Assembly: GCA_045531205.1 (NCBI GenBank)
Contig: JAZSDN010000032.1
Coordinates: 1-43,842 of the forward strand
Source: JAZNQL01 sp045531205
GTDB taxonomy: Bacteria > Bacillota > Clostridia > UMGS1883 > UMGS1540
Direction of reading: 5' to 3'
Length of the DNA stretch: 43,842 nt
Shown here: in pieces, positions 37,799 to 43,842 of the stretch
How positions within the stretch are numbered: the first letter of the stretch is position 1
Layout: the number at the start of each line of letters is the position of its first letter
The notes under the pieces: model-generated
Database searches by the model: none
What the model saw: the letters and a program-made list of their open reading frames with translations, nothing else
Told to the model about the DNA's origin: nothing
Program-made: the position numbers and the translations under genes

Positions 37799-37885
37799 CT
37801 GGGATAGTTGGATTCGAACCAACGAGCGACCCATAAGGTCTTGTCAGATTCAAAGTCTGATGTCTTACCGCTTGACGATATCCCA
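37799..37885 (-). tRNA. tRNA-Gln(UUG) with expanded variable arm
   Basis: Full cloverleaf on the minus strand: acceptor TGGGATA/TATCCCA, D arm TCAAGCGGTA typical of tRNA-Gln, anticodon stem TCAGA/TCTGA with loop CTTTGAA (anticodon TTG), T arm GTTGG-TTCGAAT-CCAAC, discriminator G73 as in tRNA-Gln, no encoded CCA. The variable region is 20 nt with a GACC/GGTC stem, whereas normal tRNA-Gln has about 5. So a class I tRNA has gained a class II-like arm. Confidence 0.88.
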
Positions 37886-37941
37886 TTGTCCAGTCTACGG
37901 AATGGAGGACTATTGCCCCCGCACCCCGTGAACTTGGTTAT

Positions 37942-37970
37942 ATTATAACATACTTTTCCGAATTAGTCAA
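37942..37970 (-). promoter_or_regulatory. promoter of the tRNA cassette
   Basis: TTGACT (37965-37970), 17-bp spacer, TATAAT (37942-37947) on the minus strand; the predicted start (about 37935) leaves a 50-nt leader before tRNA-Gln. Confidence 0.88.
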
Positions 37971-37982
37971 GTTCGGGTATGT

Positions 37983-38147
37983 CTATAAGCTCATTTTTAT
38001 GTTTGCAAGTCCACGACGCGCACATTGTGACTCAAACATTTGTGCCACTATGTCTAACGGAAGCAGATCACAACGCCCTTTTCCCTTTTGTATGTCTCGA
38101 ACTGCACCTGTTTCAAATTTTCTACGCTCTCCACTGTCCTTAATCAT
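37983..38147 (-). CDS. N-terminal fragment of a dATP/dGTP pyrophosphohydrolase-like protein
   Basis: 54 residues: RRKFETGAVRDIQKGKGRCDLLP is the hallmark N-terminus of the phage dATP/dGTP diphosphohydrolase N-domain family, followed by LDIVAQMFESQC, but the frame stops with TAG after about 54 codons. Full-length members continue for 100 or more residues with an HD/MazG-like body that is absent here. It overlaps the upstream gene stop and ends just before the tRNA promoter. Either a remnant cut off by insertion of the tRNA cassette or a minimal stand-alone domain. Confidence 0.75.
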   Translation of the reverse strand: MIKDSGERRKFETGAVRDIQKGKGRCDLLPLDIVAQMFESQCARRGLANIKMSL

Positions 38148-38538
38148 TGATTTTACCTTCCATAAATTTATTTATTTCCGCCTGTCGATTTTCCCATTCA
38201 TCCTCGACATCTATATTTGCAACTTCTTTTTTTAATGATTCATAATCAATACCGCGATCTTTCAGCCTGCGTTTCATTATTTCAATATGCGTTTTATCTC
38301 CCATACCTTGACGATAATCTTTTATCATCATAGAATGATTTAACACCCAATCACGATAAAACCGCCCTGCGCGTATTTTACCATATCCAAGGCACGTATT
38401 CAGAGTATACAACAACGAAATATCTGCATCTTCACAAACTTTCTCATATTCGCTTAAAACAAGTTTTTGCGCTTCTTCTTCCGCTATCGCCATATTTTTA
38501 TTATATTCTTTCTTTTTTAATAATTTTTTTACTCTCAT
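38140..38538 (-). CDS. hypothetical helical protein (132 aa)
   Basis: 132 residues, very basic N-terminus, then SLLYTLNTCLGYGKIRAGRFYRDWV, a motif (GYG-K-R-xxRFY) found in an uncharacterised phage helical family thought to be regulatory. The C-terminus is charged coiled coil. AGGTG ribosome site; overlaps both neighbours. Function unknown. Confidence 0.7.
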   Translation of the reverse strand: MRVKKLLKKKEYNKNMAIAEEEAQKLVLSEYEKVCEDADISLLYTLNTCLGYGKIRAGRFYRDWVLNHSMMIKDYRQGMGDKTHIEIMKRRLKDRGIDYESLKKEVANIDVEDEWENRQAEINKFMEGKIND

Positions 38539-39101
38539 TTTTCACCTGTTATAAATTCAGAATGTGGCAATGTTTCAATCCATTCACAGAATCTTTTCCA
38601 ATCTGGAAGACGATGATTTTTACGCTGTGCGTAGATGGTTTTTAATTGTCTGTAATTGGTTGTCATTCTCGCTGTATACCTTAATCCCGCAGGAATATTA
38701 TACAGAAGTGCAAGATAATTTTCTTCTGTGGGATTTTCTTTATATACTGTTAAAAGACTTTCCATAGTCAACAGCGTAGCAGGATGCACATATTCGTTGC
38801 ACTGCTTTTCTATATCCATTCGCGCTATTCTGTGCATTGTGCTTTGAGAAGAAACAAAATCAAGAAAATGATATCTTTGGGCTTCCACCCACGCCTTGAG
38901 AGAAAACGTCAAATCAAACTGTACTATAATTCCATTAAGAAAATTATCGTGTCCGCTTCCTTTTTCTGCTGTAGCAAGTTTGCGTACCGTTTCGGTGATT
39001 TCGTCCGTGCAAGCATCTACATAAACCGACATCGGATATTTACTCGCCTTTATGCTTTCATCGAATCCGTAAACTTTAACATTATTAACAACTGTATTCA
39101 C
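38535..39101 (-). CDS. ThyX-like phage protein
   Basis: 188 residues from GTG (39099-39101) behind GGGAGA. AQRYHFLDFVSSQSTMHRIARM near residue 63 resembles the ThyX motif (RHRxxSxNxxSxR) with substitutions, and LRYTARMTTNYRQLKTIYAQRKNHRL near 139 resembles the ThyX dUMP-binding C-terminal half. The catalytic motif is degenerate (no RHR triplet). It might be a diverged flavin-dependent thymidylate synthase or a relative with another substrate. Confidence 0.55.
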   Translation of the reverse strand: MNTVVNNVKVYGFDESIKASKYPMSVYVDACTDEITETVRKLATAEKGSGHDNFLNGIIVQFDLTFSLKAWVEAQRYHFLDFVSSQSTMHRIARMDIEKQCNEYVHPATLLTMESLLTVYKENPTEENYLALLYNIPAGLRYTARMTTNYRQLKTIYAQRKNHRLPDWKRFCEWIETLPHSEFITGEK

Positions 39102-39435
39102 TTGTAGTTCTCCCTTCTATTGCCTTGACGATTTTATCGGCATTTTCCAAGGTTTTGTTTTTATTATAATCAATCCGTGCCTGCTGTGTGTCACTGATGT
39201 AATTGATATAATAATTCATAGATTTAACCTCCTCTTTGTTTTTGCCGTAATTTATCAAAAATTCTCTTTTTTCATTTACGGCAGTTTCTCGGCTGATTAT
39301 ACCTTTCTTTACTGATTGATATAAAATTCTTAACTGTTGAAACATTATTTGATCCGCATAGTCAAGACCCGCGGGCATTTGCTCACCATTCATCGCCTGC
39401 TGTTCGTATTCAAAAACTACTCCTGTTTCACTCAT
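39085..39435 (-). CDS. hypothetical helical protein (116 aa)
   Basis: 116 residues from ATG 39433-39435, overlapping the upstream stop (ATGA). AGLDYADQIMFQQLRILYQSVKKGIISRETAVNEKREFL is an amphipathic helical segment often found in phage proteins beside the replication genes. No catalytic residues evident. Confidence 0.65.
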   Translation of the reverse strand: MSETGVVFEYEQQAMNGEQMPAGLDYADQIMFQQLRILYQSVKKGIISRETAVNEKREFLINYGKNKEEVKSMNYYINYISDTQQARIDYNKNKTLENADKIVKAIEGRTTSEYSC

Positions 39436-39878
39436 AATACCCAATCTTCTCCCGTTATTTGTTTATATCCCTGTAAAATCCTATCCCATTCTGTTTGCGT
39501 GATTTTTGATTTACCTACGCCAAAATGATATTTTTCGTAGAGATTGCAAACGCACACTCGCAGATATTCTTTGTTGTGCCAATCACTCCAAATATTATCT
39601 GTTTCAGGCTTTACATAAGGCTCAAATCCCACATATTCTTTTAACTTTAAAAGCGATGCAGTCTGTACTCTATATCCTCTTTCAACCATCGCCCTATAAA
39701 CCAAATATAAATAAGCGTTGAAGTGTTCTCGATTATAATTCATAATTTGATTTATAAGTAAATGATGCGTAAATCCTGTTTCGTGCAAATCTTTTGCCAT
39801 TAAGACAAGCTCTCTCCATTGAGATTTTAACTGCAATTCAGGAAGCGACTTGACAATATCTTTGTGCCAACACCTCAT
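39432..39878 (-). CDS. pyrimidine-dimer glycosylase-like protein
   Basis: 148 residues. MRCWHKDIVKSLPELQLKSQWREL at the start, with FTHHLLINQIMNYNREHFNAYLYLVYRAMVERGY, resembles the MRxWHxxLIxxLPxxQLLxQHRE family related to T4 DenV-type glycosylases. The N-terminal amine and conserved Arg/Glu would act in catalysis. Repair of UV damage is plausible; activity unproven. A plain cysteine-containing helical body follows. Confidence 0.6.
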   Translation of the reverse strand: MRCWHKDIVKSLPELQLKSQWRELVLMAKDLHETGFTHHLLINQIMNYNREHFNAYLYLVYRAMVERGYRVQTASLLKLKEYVGFEPYVKPETDNIWSDWHNKEYLRVCVCNLYEKYHFGVGKSKITQTEWDRILQGYKQITGEDWVL

Positions 39879-39880
39879 AT

Positions 39881-40057
39881 TTATACCTCCTCATACCTTA
39901 ACGGCTCACCGTCCACCATAACGGTAAAATAATTTTTCTCTTGATACTCAAACACACGGACACGGAATAAACGTCCCATATTATCCTTGACCTCAAAATC
40001 CGCTTTAATTTTGCCGTATCGGAGCAAATCACGGAAAAGGTTATTGTTTATCATCAT
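39881..40057 (-). CDS. small hypothetical protein (58 aa)
   Basis: 58 residues, MMINNNLFRDLLRYGKIKAD, then a five-strand basic/acidic segment (GRLFRVRVFEYQEKNYFTVMV) suggesting an OB- or SH3-like small barrel. Overlaps the upstream 27-aa gene. Function unknown. Confidence 0.6.
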   Translation of the reverse strand: MMINNNLFRDLLRYGKIKADFEVKDNMGRLFRVRVFEYQEKNYFTVMVDGEPLRYEEV

Positions 40058-40124
40058 CTGTGCCCCACCTTTCCATACTTTTTAATATTGCACTATAATT
40101 TTCTTTTACTTCAAGCGGAGTCAT
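40041..40124 (-). CDS. very small protein (27 aa)
   Basis: 27 residues, MTPLEVKENYSAILKSMERW plus an acidic end. Its ATG overlaps the stop of the zinc-ribbon gene, and it overlaps the next gene by 17 bases. It may be a coupling peptide more than a functional protein. Confidence 0.4.
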   Translation of the reverse strand: MTPLEVKENYSAILKSMERWGTDDDKQ

Positions 40125-40276
40125 TTTTTCACTTGTTCAGTAGTAAAATAGGCGGTTATCTCTTGACTTGTGTTTTGCGTTTGTGTCTTTCCTCTGCAAT
40201 TTATGCAACATTTTGTTGTCGGAGACATAACCGCTTCGCATCTCGGACAAATCCAACCTTTTTCAAATAAATTCAT
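40121..40276 (-). CDS. small zinc-ribbon protein (51 aa)
   Basis: 51 residues from ATG 40274-40276 behind AGAGGG. GWICPRCEAVMSPTTKCCINCRG carries two CxxC pairs with an extra Cys: one zinc ribbon. The C-terminus is Gln/Thr-rich. Probably a nucleic-acid-binding accessory. Confidence 0.65.
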   Translation of the reverse strand: MNLFEKGWICPRCEAVMSPTTKCCINCRGKTQTQNTSQEITAYFTTEQVKK

Positions 40277-40313
40277 TGTTTCCCTCTCTTTCCGTGGCGG
40301 TTTTGCCACTAAA

Positions 40314-40484
40314 TTATAATCCTAAAAATGCACAAGTCCACAATACAATGAACAATGCACACAAATCTACCGATGCTATTATCAAACACACCTTTGAAAA
40401 TGTTTCCTTGTCAAGAATATAAGATATAAAAAACGAAACAAAGGAAACAAAAGCAATCGCAAACATAATTAAAATCGTTGTCAT
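40314..40484 (-). CDS. small membrane protein (56 aa)
   Basis: 56 residues with two membrane helices (about residues 3-23 and 32-54) and a short charged turn (DKETFSK). Good GGAGGG ribosome site. Function unknown; possibly superinfection exclusion or early host-membrane modification. Confidence 0.65.
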   Translation of the reverse strand: MTTILIMFAIAFVSFVSFFISYILDKETFSKVCLIIASVDLCALFIVLWTCAFLGL

Positions 40485-40536
40485 AATGCCCTCCTATTTT
40501 ATGGCGGTTTTGCCGACACCACTTCGTGCCGAAAAT

Positions 40537-40761
40537 TTATGCTATAACCTCATAATAGCAACCACAATTATCAGCTATCGCTTCTTGTTCTGACATTTTA
40601 ATTTTAATCTTTTTCCGTTCAACATATACGGAACGAATAACATCCCAAATAATATAAAAAATCTGTCCGTTTTCTACTCTCCAATATGGGCTATCCGTTG
40701 ACATTGTTTCCACAAGATGAAATTTGCCGTCCGAATATTTTTCATATCTTCCTATTTTCAT
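40537..40761 (-). CDS. hypothetical protein (74 aa)
   Basis: 74 residues, strand-rich, MKIGRYEKYSDGKFHLVETM, then YWRVENGQIFYIIWD and a basic segment. Resembles small phage barrel proteins. First gene after the 40809-40837 promoter, AGAGGT ribosome site. Confidence 0.6.
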   Translation of the reverse strand: MKIGRYEKYSDGKFHLVETMSTDSPYWRVENGQIFYIIWDVIRSVYVERKKIKIKMSEQEAIADNCGCYYEVIA

Positions 40762-40783
40762 CTCAAATACCTCTTTCTTTCTT

Positions 40784-40795
40784 GGGGCGTTCCCC
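40784..40795 (-). promoter_or_regulatory. leader hairpin GGGG-AACG-CCCC
   Basis: A 4-bp GC stem with an AACG tetraloop within the leader of the 40537-40761 mRNA, about 13 bases from the predicted start. Possibly an mRNA stabiliser. Confidence 0.4.
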
Positions 40796-40808
40796 TTACT
40801 GTGATTAT

Positions 40809-40837
40809 ATTATAACACATAAAAATCAAAATGTCAA
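40809..40837 (-). promoter_or_regulatory. promoter for 40.8-38 kb genes
   Basis: TTGACA (40832-40837), 17-bp spacer, TATAAT (40809-40814) on the minus strand, right after the primase-helicase stop. Confidence 0.9.
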
Positions 40838-40876
40838 TAGGTTTTTGAAAAGTTTTTGAAATATTTTTGAAGTTTT

Positions 40877-42646
40877 TTACAGAGGCAATTCGTCAAGGTC
40901 TGTTATATCTTCCCATTTTGGAGCGAAGCAAGAATATTCCTTGTCCTCATACGGATTTGCGGTTACACGCTTTGACTTTTCGCTGTAATACAATTTTATG
41001 GAATTTTCGCCCGTGAGGATTTTACCATTCAAGCGGTTTTTGGTTATCATCAATTCGCTGTCGTGTTCTGTTCCATCTTTCGCCCTTTGATAGTTAAAGA
41101 CAAAAGAAACAGCGTTTGTAATATCACTTGAACCGCTGACAGTATCATTATCAAAATCTCCCTGCGTTTTCTTCGGGTGAGCCACAAGAATAATTGCAAC
41201 ATCGTATTGCTGCGCCAACTTTTCAAGGCTCTTTACAAAAGAGGACTGCTGACGGTAAAGGTCTGTGTTTACATCGCAATCCATAGCGGTCATAAGGTTA
41301 TCAATGCAAACGAGCTTTATGTCATATCGGCAAATACTATCAATAATGACCTTCAAAAGTCCTTCATACTCATTATCAGTAACGGCTGAATTATCGAAAA
41401 TAAACGCTTTGTCATAGTACCACTTGTTTATTGCCTTTACGGTATCATCGGTCAAATAATACTCATTGTCGCCGTATTCATTCTGCCGTGTAGATACGCA
41501 CTTGTTTCCTGCAATTTGCAAGTCAATCCAATTCTTAAAATGGTAGTTTGGCAATTCTCCCGAATACACAAATACCGCATTGTCCTGCTCAATAGCCTCT
41601 GCCACAATCTGCGACATAAATGTTGACTTACCTTCGCCACGCTTACCACTCAATAATACAACGTGTCCTCTTAACAAACCACCGCAAACACGGTCTAACT
41701 GCCGTATCCCTGTTTTGATTTTCGGAAGGTCTGTGAGGTTTACCGCTTCAACATTCGCCAATCGCTTGACATATTTCACCTCACGCAATTCTGCATTTTC
41801 CACCGCCTTAATTATAGCATCTTTACCATACTTCCGCAAAATATCATTTGCATCTTTTTCGCAGAGATAGTCCTCGCATCGAACACACTTTACTTTTCCC
41901 TGTATTCTCTTTTCAAGCGTTTCAATGAGCGTGATTTTACCTTTTTCATAATCGCCAAAAACAACGATTTCCTCAAACTTGTTTATCCAATCCCAACAAT
42001 TAGCCAACCAAGTAAAGCCGAGCGCACCCGTGGGAACGCTGACCACATTTTTGATACCGCACGAAGCCACCGACAAACTGTCAATCTGTCCTTCGGTTAT
42101 AACAAGCCGTGAAAAGTCCTCACATTGAGCCATACCGAATAAAATCGGCATTGTGTCCTTTTCGCACCATTCCTTGTTTTTATCCTTCTCTTTGTCAAAA
42201 TCCATTTTGCGATATTTGACAAACTGCATCACGCCTTGTTCATCATAGAAAGGAAAAACCAAAATATTATCGTTGTCTTTCTGTACCGTGATTTTATAAC
42301 GCTTTACCACATCGGCAGAAATTCCCCTCTTTTCAAGCCATTCAATAGCTTTCGGTTTACTCTCGATTTTAGGCTGTGGGAGCTTTCTATATTTCCTTTC
42401 CTGTTCATCGTCCAACTTAAAGCCAAAATCTCTCGCCAATTCCACAAAATGACCGTGATAATCGCAACTCGCCCGAAAGCACTTAAACGCCCCCGTTTCA
42501 AGGTTTACCGAAAATGTTTCTTTATCTCCACCGCCACCTTTGCATTGAGGGCAATACTTGAAAAATAACTCGTTCCCTTTTTGTTTTACCTCTGCACCGA
42601 TAAAATTCGCAAAGTCCAAAACATCGCTTGACTTAAATTCATACAT
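40877..42646 (-). CDS. DNA primase-helicase (T7 gp4/Twinkle type)
   Basis: 589 residues. Zinc-binding domain at 32-64 (CPQC...CFRASC, H64), TOPRIM primase core with VITEGQIDSL near 181 and VVFGDYEKG near 228, linker, then a DnaB-type RecA helicase: Walker A GKRGEGKST near 346, Walker B LVCIDNL near 443, VAHPKK near 486. It unwinds DNA and makes primers. With no phage polymerase visible, it likely serves the host replisome. Follows the initiator gene. Confidence 0.92.
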   Translation of the reverse strand: MYEFKSSDVLDFANFIGAEVKQKGNELFFKYCPQCKGGGGDKETFSVNLETGAFKCFRASCDYHGHFVELARDFGFKLDDEQERKYRKLPQPKIESKPKAIEWLEKRGISADVVKRYKITVQKDNDNILVFPFYDEQGVMQFVKYRKMDFDKEKDKNKEWCEKDTMPILFGMAQCEDFSRLVITEGQIDSLSVASCGIKNVVSVPTGALGFTWLANCWDWINKFEEIVVFGDYEKGKITLIETLEKRIQGKVKCVRCEDYLCEKDANDILRKYGKDAIIKAVENAELREVKYVKRLANVEAVNLTDLPKIKTGIRQLDRVCGGLLRGHVVLLSGKRGEGKSTFMSQIVAEAIEQDNAVFVYSGELPNYHFKNWIDLQIAGNKCVSTRQNEYGDNEYYLTDDTVKAINKWYYDKAFIFDNSAVTDNEYEGLLKVIIDSICRYDIKLVCIDNLMTAMDCDVNTDLYRQQSSFVKSLEKLAQQYDVAIILVAHPKKTQGDFDNDTVSGSSDITNAVSFVFNYQRAKDGTEHDSELMITKNRLNGKILTGENSIKLYYSEKSKRVTANPYEDKEYSCFAPKWEDITDLDELPL

Positions 42647-42659
42647 TTTCGTTCACCCC

Positions 42660-43265
42660 TCAATTATTGTGTTTGCTCAACTTAAAATCTATAATCGGAT
42701 ACCCCGCATCATTCAACGGCTTACCACTTAAATCAAATTGCTTTCCATCTTTCAACACATATTGAACTCCCGAATTTTTGTGAATATATATGTCGCAACC
42801 GTCTTTTGAAACGCCGACAGGCGAAACGCCCGTAGGGCATTCTTCTTTATTATTCTTTATATATTCTTTATTATTCTTTAATTGTTGTTGATTGACTGTT
42901 AATTGGATGTTAACTGCCTGTTGATTGGGTGTTGATTTGCCTGTTGATTTGTCTTGATAATAACCATAATTTACTATTGATATTACTTGAAATTTTGAGT
43001 AAATTTTGGTTGTTATCTCGCCTGTGGATTTTAAGTGGTTTATTGCTGTTCTAACTTGCTGATTTGTCAGATTTAGGGTGTTAGCTATTTTATCGTATGA
43101 TGTCGGAAACTCGCCACGCTTAATTGTTATGCCTTCAAATTCATTTGAAGCAATATTTGCACTCAATAAACAATGAATAAAGACGCGGAAAGTGTTTGCA
43201 TTTTGATACCAACGCCATTTTTTGATATTTCTGTCAAGTTTGATAAATGTGCTTTTATTCTTCAT
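42660..43265 (-). CDS. replication initiator protein (winged-helix, DnaD/O-like)
   Basis: 201 residues. FIKLDRNIKKWRWYQNANTFRVFIHCLL and FPTSYDKIANTLNLTNQQVRTAINHLKSTGEI form an N-terminal winged helix typical of Firmicutes phage replisome-organiser proteins. The middle (residues 105-130) is Gln/Asn-rich because the DNA encodes an iteron array and an AT-rich tract. The C-terminal half may recruit the helicase encoded next. Start overlaps the Lar-like gene. Confidence 0.82.
   Translation of the reverse strand: MKNKSTFIKLDRNIKKWRWYQNANTFRVFIHCLLSANIASNEFEGITIKRGEFPTSYDKIANTLNLTNQQVRTAINHLKSTGEITTKIYSKFQVISIVNYGYYQDKSTGKSTPNQQAVNIQLTVNQQQLKNNKEYIKNNKEECPTGVSPVGVSKDGCDIYIHKNSGVQYVLKDGKQFDLSGKPLNDAGYPIIDFKLSKHNN
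42846..42885. other. AT-rich tract beside the iterons (candidate unwinding element)
   Basis: Nearly pure A/T with repeats of TTATTATTCTTTA inside the initiator gene. Immediately adjacent to the iterons at 42886, the expected place of a DNA unwinding element. Confidence 0.6.
42886..42949. repeat. six iterons TGTTRAYT at 11-bp pitch (candidate replication origin)
   Basis: TGTTGATT/TGTTAATT/TGTTAACT begin at 42886, 42897, 42908, 42919, 42930 and 42942, five spacers of 11 and one of 12, all on one helical face. As in phage lambda, the array is inside the initiator gene and next to an AT-rich tract. Confidence 0.75.
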
Positions 43266-43482
43266 CGCAATCCACCGCCCTTGTGTTCCACGCCTTTACA
43301 GCATTGTTTGATGCCGTTGTTTCTTCCCAATCGTCATCCCTTGTTTTTCCCATTGAATAGGTCTTTCCCTGTGAACCGCAAAAAGAACATTGCACAAACG
43401 CAAAAAAACCGTATCGTCCTCTTGTTGACATAAGTCGCGGCTCTCCGTTGCAAAACGGACATTTCTTGATGTTTAATTCCAT
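43255..43482 (-). CDS. Lar-family restriction alleviation-like protein
   Basis: 75 residues from ATG 43480-43482; the ATG nine bases earlier abuts the ribosome site. NIKKCPFCNGEPRLMSTRG, then VQCSFCGSQGKTYS and NNAVKAWNTRA: the full Lar signature (CPFCGG...CxxCGA...A-xxWNxR). Lar in the Rac prophage counteracts type I restriction by modulating methylation. Early position after the main promoter fits an anti-restriction role. Confidence 0.82.
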   Translation of the reverse strand: MELNIKKCPFCNGEPRLMSTRGRYGFFAFVQCSFCGSQGKTYSMGKTRDDDWEETTASNNAVKAWNTRAVDCDEE

Positions 43483-43502
43483 TCCATTCATTTCCTTTCG
43501 GT

Positions 43503-43679
43503 TTAATTATTTTTATTTTCAAACGGATATACTATGGCAATATAACCGCCGATTACACATTGTTTTACTGTTTCCATCAACGCATCTTCCTTGACTATGA
43601 ATGTCAATGTTAAATCGTTTGGCTCTTGACCGCAGAAAAAGTCCTGCGGATTATGGGTTGCAATAACTTGAAAATACAT
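43503..43679 (-). CDS. first early protein, hypothetical (58 aa)
   Basis: 58 residues from ATG 43677-43679 behind AGGAG, starting MYFQVIATHNPQDFFCGQEP. A small alpha/beta fold with strands DLTLTFIVK and GGYIAIVYPF. It is the first gene behind the structured leader RNA and the main promoter, so it is probably expressed immediately after infection. No family recognised. Confidence 0.7.
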   Translation of the reverse strand: MYFQVIATHNPQDFFCGQEPNDLTLTFIVKEDALMETVKQCVIGGYIAIVYPFENKNN

Positions 43680-43703
43680 ATAAAATTCTCCTATGGTATA
43701 ATA

Positions 43704-43808
43704 AAACCTCGCACATTTAGAGGTAGCGGCTCTAAACATACGAGGTTTACTTGGTGTTACCGATATAACAGCGTTGTCAAGCCGCTACTCTCGGCAACAC
43801 CTTTGTTT
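43704..43808 (-). ncRNA. structured leader RNA with kissing loops, candidate antiterminator
   Basis: Read on the minus strand from about 43808: P1, an 11-bp stem (43791-43801 with 43753-43763); P2, an unbroken 19-bp stem (43730-43748 with 43704-43722) with the 7-nt loop CCGCUAC. The P1 loop contains GUAGCGG (43782-43788), fully complementary to the P2 loop, so they can kiss or form a pseudoknot. P2 is followed by UUUUAUU, so it resembles a terminator. Position between promoter and first gene suggests an attenuator or a put-like RNA polymerase modifier. Confidence 0.75.
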
Positions 43809-43813
43809 TCTTT

Positions 43814-43842
43814 ATTATACCACACTTCCCCCTATTTGTCAA
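43814..43842 (-). promoter_or_regulatory. main promoter, copy 2 (end of window)
   Basis: Same TTGACA-N17-TATAAT element as 113-141, here in its natural context 135 bases upstream of the first early gene. Confidence 0.9.

Larger units (their letters stand above)
43702..43842. repeat. 141-bp terminal direct repeat, copy 2
   Basis: Exact copy of 1-141; joins the two window ends into one circle of about 43,701 bp. Confidence 0.95.

Noticed and set aside
37999..38235. Plus-strand 78-codon frame near the tRNA cassette
   Set aside because: Overlaps two coupled minus-strand genes, one with a strongly conserved family motif, and lacks a ribosome site.
42886..42949. CRISPR array
   Set aside because: The 8-bp units at 11-bp pitch are far too short for CRISPR repeats and lie in a coding region; no cas genes are present.

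Overview
The window is a complete, circularly closed genome of a tailed phage. The last 141 bases (43702-43842) repeat the first 141 exactly, which is how an assembler closes a circular contig, so the unit genome is about 43,701 bp. Essentially every gene lies on the minus strand. Strong GGAGG-type ribosome sites, host-type TTGACA-N17-TATAAT promoters, low GC and the protein families (PBSX-type terminase, GP20 scaffold, Gp15, minor capsid protein 2, DUF4417) point to a siphovirus of an anaerobic Firmicutes (Clostridia-like, probably gut) host. Stop codons TAA, TGA and TAG are all used. I see no integrase, repressor, reverse transcriptase, CRISPR array or DNA polymerase, so it is probably virulent and relies on the host polymerase.

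Layout in the direction of transcription (descending coordinates). A perfect promoter and a highly structured leader RNA sit at the closing junction (43704-43842 = 3-141). Next come early and replication genes: a Lar-like zinc protein, an initiator with an internal 11-bp iteron array (candidate origin), and a primase-helicase; then many small genes, a ThyX-like protein, a truncated dATP/dGTP pyrophosphohydrolase and an odd tRNA cassette (37.5-38.1 kb). Packaging follows: PAPS-reductase-like protein, TerS, TerL, DUF4417, portal. A receptor-binding protein with a metallophosphoesterase domain sits unusually between portal and minor head protein (29.6-32.1 kb). Small zinc/RHH genes and the minor capsid protein follow.

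The most unusual locus is 24.1-26.1 kb. After a terminator and with its own promoter, three tandem structured RNAs precede a Ro60/Rsr (TROVE + vWA) gene. The middle RNA carries a circularly permuted, otherwise complete tRNA-Pro(UGG)-like module. This is a phage Ro60-Y RNA system with tRNA mimicry.

The capsid and tail operon has its own promoter at 22410-22438: scaffold, capsid, connectors, tail tube, chaperones, tape measure, baseplate, LRR protein. Lysis genes (amidase, holin, XhlA-like) end it at 8.9 kb. A promoter with a 5'-terminal three-way-junction RNA then drives accessory genes, one with a -1 frameshift. A Gly/Cys-rich module (4.4-7.4 kb) and a recombination block (exonuclease, annealing protein, SSB, ERCC4 nuclease; 0.15-4 kb) close the circle.

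Eight promoters share the same exact 17-bp spacing, all on the minus strand, so expression appears to depend on the host housekeeping sigma factor, with control added by terminators and structured 5' leaders.
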